From Chloroflexota bacterium (GTDB lineage Bacteria > Chloroflexota > Limnocylindria > Limnocylindrales > CSP1-4): a stretch of DNA of 5,523 bases. This document shows positions 1-3,765 of this stretch, one piece after another. The stretch lies in contig JAJYMP010000575.1 of assembly GCA_021786915.1 (NCBI GenBank), positions 1 through 5,523 of the forward strand, written 5' to 3'. Each line of letters begins with the position of its first letter. Positions within the stretch are counted from its first letter, which is position 1. The notes beneath the pieces are model-generated. The model ran no database searches. It was given only the letters and a program-made list of their open reading frames with translations, and was not told the DNA's origin. The position numbers and the translations under genes are program-made.

Positions 1-1113
1 GTCGATGATCAGCTTCGTGATCCCCAGGAAGAGCGCCGCGTCGGTGCCCGGCCGGATCGGGATCCAGTAGTCGGCCTTCGTGGCCGGCGGGCTGTACTCG
101 GGCGTGATCGTCACGATCTTGCCGCCCCGCTCCATCGTCTCGATGAAGAAGTGCGACTCGGCCATCTTGTTCTCGACCAGGTTCTTGCCGACCTGGATCG
201 AGAGCTTCGAGAAGCGCAGGTCGTTGAAGTCGACGTCGGCCGACTGGAGGCCGTGGACGAACGGGAAGCCGGGCGCCTGGTCGCCGTGCCAGGTGTAGTT
301 GGACCACAGCCGGCCGCCCTTCGCCTGGTCCGGCCCGACGCCCCGGATGTCCGCGTCGAGGAGGGCCATCATGTTCGCGAAGCGGTACATCCCGTACTTG
401 CCGATCACCCCGAGCAGGCCCATCCCGCCCCGGAACTTCAGGCAGCGCGTCCCGGCCCCGCCCATCGCATCGAGCATCTCGGGGACGTAGCCGTCGGCCT
501 CGAGGCGGCGCCGACCCTCCTCGCCGCTGTAGGTCCGGGCGATCGCGATCAGGCCGTTGGCCATGTAGCGATGGGCGTCCTCCCAGCTGGCCCGGACGAG
601 CTCGTCGGAGCCGCGGGCGTCGAAGCGGTACTTCGTCCGCAGTTCCGGGGTGAGCGGGGGGAAGCCGTCGTCCGCCCACTGCTTCCAGCCGGCCCGGATG
701 AGCGGGTACTTCAGGCGGTACGGTCCGTAGACCCGGCGATGGATCTGGTAGCCCTTGGCACAGCCGCGCGGATTCCAGGCCGCCGTCGCGGTGTTGCCGT
801 AGAGGTCGGCGTACGTGCCGACGTCGTAGTTCTGCTCCGTGCGCATCACGACCCCGTTGCGGACGATCGCCCGGAGGCGGCAGGAGTGGGTGTCGTTCGG
901 GGAGCAGACGAAGGCGTACGAGTCGTCGTAGCGGTACTGGTCGCGGTAGACGGCCTCCCAGTCCCGGGCAGGGTAGGCGGCGAGGGGATCGGCGACGTTC
1001 ACCGGCTCGAGGAGCGCGAGCGGGGAGCGCTGGCTGACCGCCAGGGCGGCGGCCAGGGCGGCGGTCGACCCACCGGCGAGGACCAGGAACTCGCGACGTG
1101 TCAGGCGTGGCAT
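1..1113 (-). CDS. Tat-exported NxrA/NarG-like molybdopterin oxidoreductase, catalytic subunit (3' end cut by window)
   Basis: The 371 visible residues are the N-terminal part of a type II (Asp-ligated) DMSO-reductase-family catalytic subunit, the group with nitrite oxidoreductase NxrA and nitrate reductase NarG. It opens with a twin-arginine signal (TRREFLVLAGG, residues 5-15, then an Ala-rich stretch), so the enzyme is probably folded with its cofactor and exported. By comparison with NarG recalled from memory, the FS0 iron-sulfur site would be C70, D74, C78 and C118 (NPRGCAKG). The molybdenum-ligand Asp would be D278 in SNYTWHGDQ, aligning with YDWYCD of NarG. GKNLVENKM (309-317) and ITPEY (336-340) are also family-like. 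An ATG at 1113 with GGAAGG 8 nt upstream sets the start. Full-length relatives exceed 1000 residues, so most of the gene lies to the left. Third codon positions are almost all G/C, as expected of a resident gene. The substrate (nitrite, nitrate or another oxyanion) cannot be decided here. The family is confident, the NxrA subgroup moderately so. Confidence 0.88.
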   Translation of the reverse strand, partial: MPRLTRREFLVLAGGSTAALAAALAVSQRSPLALLEPVNVADPLAAYPARDWEAVYRDQYRYDDSYAFVCSPNDTHSCRLRAIVRNGVVMRTEQNYDVGTYADLYGNTATAAWNPRGCAKGYQIHRRVYGPYRLKYPLIRAGWKQWADDGFPPLTPELRTKYRFDARGSDELVRASWEDAHRYMANGLIAIARTYSGEEGRRRLEADGYVPEMLDAMGGAGTRCLKFRGGMGLLGVIGKYGMYRFANMMALLDADIRGVGPDQAKGGRLWSNYTWHGDQAPGFPFVHGLQSADVDFNDLRFSKLSIQVGKNLVENKMAESHFFIETMERGGKIVTITPEYSPPATKADYWIPIRPGTDAALFLGITKLIID

Positions 1114-1121
1114 CGTCTCGC

Positions 1122-1127
1122 CCTTCC
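1122..1127 (-). promoter_or_regulatory. Ribosome-binding site of the NxrA-like gene
   Basis: GGAAGG on the minus strand lies 8 nt before the ATG at 1113. It supports that start, which also places the Tat motif at residues 6-7. Confidence 0.6.
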
Positions 1128-1181
1128 AGACCGCTGTCGCCCGACCGTCGGAACGGGACGCCTGGTCGAGCGAGCCGCGTG

Positions 1182-1208
1182 AAGCTCGGTCGCCGGCGAT
1201 CGGAGCTT
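1182..1208. repeat. Near-perfect inverted repeat upstream of the NxrA-like gene
   Basis: The arms AAGCTC (1182-1187) and GAGCTT (1203-1208) enclose a near-palindromic core (CGGTCGCC / GGCGATCG) with one G:T pair and one bulged base. As RNA it would fold into a hairpin of about 12 bp with a CCGG loop. It sits about 70-95 bp upstream of the oxidoreductase start, so it could be an operator or a leader hairpin. It is followed by only TTT on the plus strand, so it is a poor intrinsic terminator. The repeat is visible; its role is inferred. Confidence 0.5.
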
Positions 1209-1302
1209 TGACCAGTGACGCTATGGCACTCGGATCCGGGAGAGAACGGCCTGAGAACAGCGAGCCGTCGGGCCGAACGGCCCGGGTGCGGCCGCGCCTG
1301 CC

Positions 1303-1329
1303 GCGGCGGTCCGGTCACGGATCCGCCGC
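1303..1329. repeat. GC-rich inverted repeat downstream of the HTH gene
   Basis: GCGGCGG (1303-1309) and CCGCCGC (1323-1329) form a perfect 7-bp stem. A further 3 bp (CCG/CGG) can form inside after a small internal loop. It lies about 115 bp beyond the stop of the HTH gene and has no T-run on the proper side for that gene. It might slow or stop transcription from the HTH gene, but such a stem can also arise by chance in DNA this rich in G and C. Confidence 0.25.
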
Positions 1330-1443
1330 TGACGATACCGCAAAAACGAGCACCATGGAAGTATGTATTTGCAAGTTAGTGCGTGTTTGTTGGACGTGGC
1401 GGCGAAGACGCGCTACCGGCTCGGATGCTGCGCCGGGACGACG

Positions 1444-1728
1444 TCACCGTGAGCGGGGGCGCGCGGCTGCCGCCCGTGCTGACCGGAGCAGGGGCTCACC
1501 GCGCCCGAGCTGCGGTCGCGGCTTCACGCCGCCCATCGGGGCCAGGTCCGGCACCCTGAGCATCCCGGACTTGTACATCTCGAAGCTGGCACGCGGGATC
1601 CGGTAGATCCGGTCTGACACGCGGATCGCCGGAATCTTCCCGGCGTGGATCATCCGAAGAACCGTGGTGGAGCTGACACTCAGCTCCTGGGCGATCTCTG
1701 CCGGCGAGAGAAACTGCTTCTTCTGCAT
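1444..1728 (-). CDS. Small excisionase/MerR-like helix-turn-helix protein
   Basis: This 94-residue protein carries a winged HTH of the excisionase / HTH_17 type. LSPAEIAQELSVSSTTVLRM (7-26) gives the two DNA-binding helices. HAGKIPAIRVSDRIYRIP (28-45) gives the short wing with the usual G-K-I-P-A and Y-R-I-P pattern, and SFEMYKSG ends the domain. The remaining 40 or so residues are Pro/Arg/Ala-rich and probably disordered. Such proteins act as excisionases of mobile elements, as small transcription regulators, or as antitoxin-like regulators; the sequence does not choose among these. The ATG at 1728 is preferred because GGGAG lies 8 nt upstream and a promoter ends about 20 nt upstream. The frame is open further upstream to a GTG at 1848, but that extension would run through the promoter. 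The gene stands alone and is divergent from DUF488. No integrase is visible. Confidence 0.75.
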   Translation of the reverse strand: MQKKQFLSPAEIAQELSVSSTTVLRMIHAGKIPAIRVSDRIYRIPRASFEMYKSGMLRVPDLAPMGGVKPRPQLGRGEPLLRSARAAAARPRSR

Positions 1729-1736
1729 CCAATGTG

Positions 1737-1741
1737 CTCCC
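1737..1741 (-). promoter_or_regulatory. Ribosome-binding site of the HTH gene
   Basis: GGGAG on the minus strand, 8 nt before the ATG at 1728, decides this start over upstream in-frame codons. Confidence 0.6.
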
Positions 1742-1754
1742 TGCAGCATCCCCA

Positions 1755-1782
1755 ACGATAGGCCAAGGGAGAGTGCGGTCAA
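1755..1782 (-). promoter_or_regulatory. Sigma70-type promoter of the HTH gene
   Basis: On the minus strand, TTGACC (1777-1782) matches the -35 consensus at five of six positions. It is separated by 16 bp from TATCGT (1755-1760), which matches the -10 at four of six. Transcription would start near 1748, leaving a leader of about 20 nt that contains the GGGAG site. The agreement of promoter, leader and ribosome-binding site makes this the best promoter in the window. Confidence 0.6.
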
Positions 1783-1914
1783 GGCCAGCTGGTCGCAGGC
1801 AGATGGGATCACGTCGCCGACGGTCGGCCAACCAGGCTGCCGTGCCACGCGAGGTTCGAGCCACGCCAGATGCCCCGCCGATGGCTGTGCATCCAGCCTT
1901 CCTCAAGACTTCTA

Positions 1915-2011
1915 GCAAGCGGCCGCTCCCGACACCGCGGCAGCTGTTGGAGCGCACGCCGCAAGCGGTGTCCCGGGTTGAGTGGCTGCGGACCTCGCCG
2001 GCTGGCAAGCG
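1915..2011. repeat. Three spaced direct repeats GCAAGCG(G)
   Basis: GCAAGCGG occurs at 1915-1922 and 1961-1968, and GCAAGCG (next base A) at 2005-2011. The copies start 46 and 44 bp apart, about four helical turns, so they would lie on roughly the same DNA face. All three lie upstream of DUF488. The second lies against the right arm of an inverted repeat. Regularly spaced copies suggest binding sites for a regulator, perhaps the neighbouring HTH protein, but a 7-mer in GC-rich DNA is weak evidence. Confidence 0.4.
1931..1972. repeat. Inverted repeat GACACCGC / GCGGTGTC
   Basis: GACACCGC (1931-1938) and GCGGTGTC (1965-1972) are perfect inverted copies separated by 26 bp. They lie 70-110 bp upstream of the DUF488 start. 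A dimeric regulator could bind here, or the pair may be fortuitous. Confidence 0.35.
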
Positions 2012-2029
2012 AGCGGACGCTGATCCCCC

Positions 2030-2035
2030 TAGACT
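2030..2035 (+). promoter_or_regulatory. Putative -10 box for leaderless DUF488 transcript
   Basis: TAGACT fits the TANNNT -10 pattern and ends 6 nt before the ATG at 2042, the spacing at which the transcript would begin at the start codon itself. No Shine-Dalgarno motif precedes this ATG. No clear -35 is visible at the proper distance. Confidence 0.4.
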
Positions 2036-2041
2036 CGTGGC

Positions 2042-2542
2042 ATGACCGCGGAGATGTTCACGATCGGCTACCAGGGGGCGACGCTCGCGGCGCTCGTCGA
2101 ATCGCTCAGGGCCGCGGCGGTTTCCGTGCTCATCGACACCCGCGAGACGCCGACATCGCGTCGACCCGAGTTCCGTCGCCGCTCGCTTGAGACCGCACTC
2201 GAACAGGCTGGCATTCGCTACGTCTCGCGACCATCGCTGGGCGCACCCCGCGAGCTCCGCGCCCTCGCATCAGACTGGGACAGGTTCAGCCACGGGTACT
2301 ACCAGCGACTAGCCCTCGTCCGGGAAGAGCTCGAGGGCATCGTGCCGATCGTCGCTTCCGAGCGAGCCTGCCTGCTCTGCTTCGAGGCCGACCCGGCCGC
2401 CTGTCACCGTTCGCTGCTGGCCCACGAGATCCAGCGTCTGCTGGACGTGGACGCCATCCACCTTCGGCCGCGGCGGATAGACCAGCCCGATGATGATGAA
2501 GCTCTTCGGATGGGCGGCCATCGTTCCCACGACCAGGTGTAG
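2042..2542 (+). CDS. DUF488 family protein
   Basis: This 166-residue protein shows the DUF488 motifs in order: TIGYQG (7-12), a variant of the DVR-x-x-P-x-SR signature (IDTRETPTSR, 31-40), SLGAPRELR (65-73) and CLLCFEADPAACHRS (110-124). The last includes C110, C113, C121 and H122, the likely functional residues. The biochemical role of DUF488 is not established, and it often occurs in accessory regions. In relatives the domain ends soon after a V/I-H-L motif, here IHL at 139-141; the remaining 25 residues are an extension. The ATG at 2042 has no ribosome-binding site but a -10-like box at leaderless spacing. A second ATG at 2054 (just before FTIGY) is possible but also lacks a proper site. 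The 3' half (from 2309) lies antisense over the convergent KTYP-motif gene. Confidence 0.88.
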   Translation: MTAEMFTIGYQGATLAALVESLRAAAVSVLIDTRETPTSRRPEFRRRSLETALEQAGIRYVSRPSLGAPRELRALASDWDRFSHGYYQRLALVREELEGIVPIVASERACLLCFEADPAACHRSLLAHEIQRLLDVDAIHLRPRRIDQPDDDEALRMGGHRSHDQV

Positions 2543-3265
2543 GTCCTTCGCCGGGAGCTCGCGCTCGAACTTCGCGCGGATCTGCTCCTCCCAGTCCTTG
2601 GGATACACGCGCGACCAGCGCCGATAGGCTTCGCCGATCTCCCAGTCGATGATCTGGAGCGTATGGCCCGTGCAGCGCTCGTCGTCGCAGGTGAACGGGT
2701 AGCTGAACGTCCACGGGATCCGCTCGAGCTCACGGAGCTCTGCCGAGTCGTCTTCACCGAAGGCAAGTCGACGCTGGCGAAGGGCCGCCAGCTGCTTCTC
2801 CGACCAGGGCTTCGCCTTCGCGATGACGAGGCGTTCGATCCGCTTCGGACGAAACATCCCGATGCTGACACCCTCGGCCTCGTTCGCGGCCTTGATCTCC
2901 TCGAGCGACGGTGACGGCGGCGGCAGTAGCGCTAACCGTCTCTGCCAGCGCTCGCGCGTGGTGATCGGCGCGCCCACCAGCTCGATCGTGTGCTGCTCAA
3001 CCCGCCAGCTCTCCGGACGGACGTCGTTGCGGGGCCGCGTCGCGCGGCACGAGATGACCTGGTACTTGTGGAACTTCGCGGCCAACCGCCGGAACGTGAT
3101 CGGGTACATCCGCACCCAGCGTCCCGAGTCGAGATCGACGCCCGCGCAGCACACCGTTTCGCCGTACTTCTGACTCGGGTTGGGATACGTCTTGGCGACG
3201 ACCAGGATCCGCGCATCCCGGTCGCCCGTCACGGCCCCACCCTGCCAATCAGGTGTGGGTGACAT
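2309..3265 (-). CDS. Conserved protein of unknown function with KTYPNPSQKY motif
   Basis: I recognise this as a conserved type but cannot give a function. The 318 residues begin with a short tail, then ILVVAKTYPNPSQKYGE (20-36), a Cys pair (C39, C40), GRWVRMYPITFRRL (48-61) and VRPESWR (82-88). A middle Lys/Arg-rich helical part contains FRPKRIERLVI (138-148). C193, C198 and H201 (CDDERCTGH) form a C-x4-C-x2-H pattern that could bind a metal, followed by IIDWEIGEAYR (205-215). HPKSFIIIGLVYPPRP (252-267) ends the conserved part, and QQTLDL (275-280) looks like a natural C-terminus; residues 281-318 read through the antisense of DUF488. The ATG at 3265 is chosen because GAGG lies 6 nt upstream. 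A GTG at 3280 is in frame but its GAGG abuts the codon. The start overlaps the stop of the DUF6650-like gene by 17 bp, so translation is probably coupled. A role linked to the methyltransferase is inferred from the operon only. Confidence 0.75.
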   Translation of the reverse strand: MSPTPDWQGGAVTGDRDARILVVAKTYPNPSQKYGETVCCAGVDLDSGRWVRMYPITFRRLAAKFHKYQVISCRATRPRNDVRPESWRVEQHTIELVGAPITTRERWQRRLALLPPPSPSLEEIKAANEAEGVSIGMFRPKRIERLVIAKAKPWSEKQLAALRQRRLAFGEDDSAELRELERIPWTFSYPFTCDDERCTGHTLQIIDWEIGEAYRRWSRVYPKDWEEQIRAKFERELPAKDLHLVVGTMAAHPKSFIIIGLVYPPRPKVDGVHVQQTLDLVGQQRTVTGGRVGLEAEQAGSLGSDDRHDALELFPDEG

Positions 3266-3764
3266 CGACTCCCTCGTCACCCTCGGTCGGCAGAATCCGC
3301 GCCAAATCGTCCTCGACCCCGTGACGCGACGCGATCAGCGTCAGCGCAACATGGATCCCGACGACACCGCGAAGCTCACCGAGGGCCGTGGCGAAGACCC
3401 ACGACTGGTAGCCCCACCGCCCAGGACGGGCGTACTGCCAACCGCCCTCATCAATGGCGGTCTCATCGACGACGGCGAGAAACTTGCGGCACGCCGCTCG
3501 GATCGCCCGAAGGTTCGCAGCGAGCGGCGACTGCCTGTCCAGACTGCCGATCTCCGCTGTTACGAAGCGCCGGATGTCCAGAACCGACATCGCGCAGTGC
3601 GCGGGCACCTCCAGCTCGGATGGTTGGTAGAGGACTCGGCGGTCGTCCAGGTACGCGATCACGCGTCGAGCAACCTGCTCCTCCGATTCCGGAGGCTGCC
3701 ACGATAAGCCGACAAGCGGGGTGCTGAACCCTGTCAGGCGGCGGGCGATGTCAGAGAAGCGCAT
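3249..3764 (-). CDS. DUF6650-like protein of unknown function
   Basis: This 171-residue protein resembles, from memory, the DUF6650 family. It shows MRFSDIARRLTGFSTPLVG (1-19), LSWQPPESEEQVARRVI (20-36), LDDRRVLYQPSELE (39-52), SVLDIRRF (60-67) and RAIRAACRKFL (86-96). A Trp/Gly-containing stretch (GGWQYARPGRWGYQSW, 107-122) and a helix probably ending the fold follow. No catalytic motif, signal peptide or membrane segment is visible, so it is probably cytoplasmic. The start codon lies 1 nt after the methyltransferase TGA, and GAGG lies 6 nt upstream inside that gene, which points to coupled translation. Its stop overlaps the next start by 17 bp. The placement argues for a stoichiometric accessory partner of the methyltransferase system, but its activity is unknown. 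Third-position G/C is clearly lower than in the preceding 1.1 kb of the methyltransferase gene. Confidence 0.82.
   Translation of the reverse strand: MRFSDIARRLTGFSTPLVGLSWQPPESEEQVARRVIAYLDDRRVLYQPSELEVPAHCAMSVLDIRRFVTAEIGSLDRQSPLAANLRAIRAACRKFLAVVDETAIDEGGWQYARPGRWGYQSWVFATALGELRGVVGIHVALTLIASRHGVEDDLARILPTEGDEGVDVTHT
3269..3275 (-). promoter_or_regulatory. Ribosome-binding site of the KTYP-motif gene
   Basis: GAGGGAG on the minus strand lies just before the ATG at 3265 (GAGG with a 6-nt spacer), inside the end of the DUF6650-like gene. It decides the ATG over the GTG at 3280. Confidence 0.55.
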
Positions 3765-3765
3765 G

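Larger units (their letters stand above)
1114..1443. other. Spacer between the HTH gene and the NxrA-like gene
   Basis: I see no convincing gene on either strand of this 330-bp stretch. The plus-strand open frame beginning at 1208 encodes an Arg-rich, low-complexity product that runs antisense into the HTH gene. The spacer should hold the promoter of the NxrA-like gene, read leftward. The only candidate -10 I found is TATCGT (minus strand, 1332-1337), with no good -35, so I do not call it separately. The spacer also contains two inverted repeats (1182-1208 and 1303-1329) and an AT-rich patch at about 1351-1392 that stands out from the GC-rich surroundings. No intrinsic terminator with a clear U-tract is visible. 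Confidence 0.5.
1729..2041. other. Divergent regulatory spacer between the HTH gene and DUF488
   Basis: This 313-bp spacer separates two genes transcribed away from each other, so it must serve both. It contains the HTH gene promoter at its left end, the GCAAGCG repeats and an 8-bp inverted repeat in its right half, and a -10-like box just before DUF488. Open frames inside it are Arg/Pro-rich without recognisable domains, and I do not call them genes. Confidence 0.5.

Noticed and set aside
151..1182. Long plus-strand open frame of 343 codons
   Set aside because: It lies in exact antisense register to the NxrA-like gene, and its product is an Ala/Val/Arg/Asp-rich sequence without domains. Extreme third-position G/C in the real gene removes stops from this frame.
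1281..1330. Intrinsic terminator for the HTH gene
   Set aside because: The GC-rich stem at 1303-1329 has no T-run on the downstream side of the minus strand, so only the inverted repeat is reported.
1208..1606. Plus-strand open frame of 132 codons
   Set aside because: The product is Arg-rich and domain-free, and it overlaps the HTH gene antisense. There is no ribosome-binding site or promoter.
1729..1848. Longer HTH protein starting at GTG 1848
   Set aside because: The extra 40 residues would be encoded by the DNA that holds the -35/-10 promoter and the ribosome-binding site for the ATG at 1728.
1853..1862. tRNA T-loop-like GGTTCGAGCC
   Set aside because: The flanking bases do not form a T-stem, and no acceptor or anticodon arm can be built around it.
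3266..3280. GTG at 3280 as start of the KTYP-motif gene
   Set aside because: GAGG abuts this codon directly, while the ATG at 3265 has GAGG at a 6-nt spacing. The extra five residues are not part of the recognisable domain.
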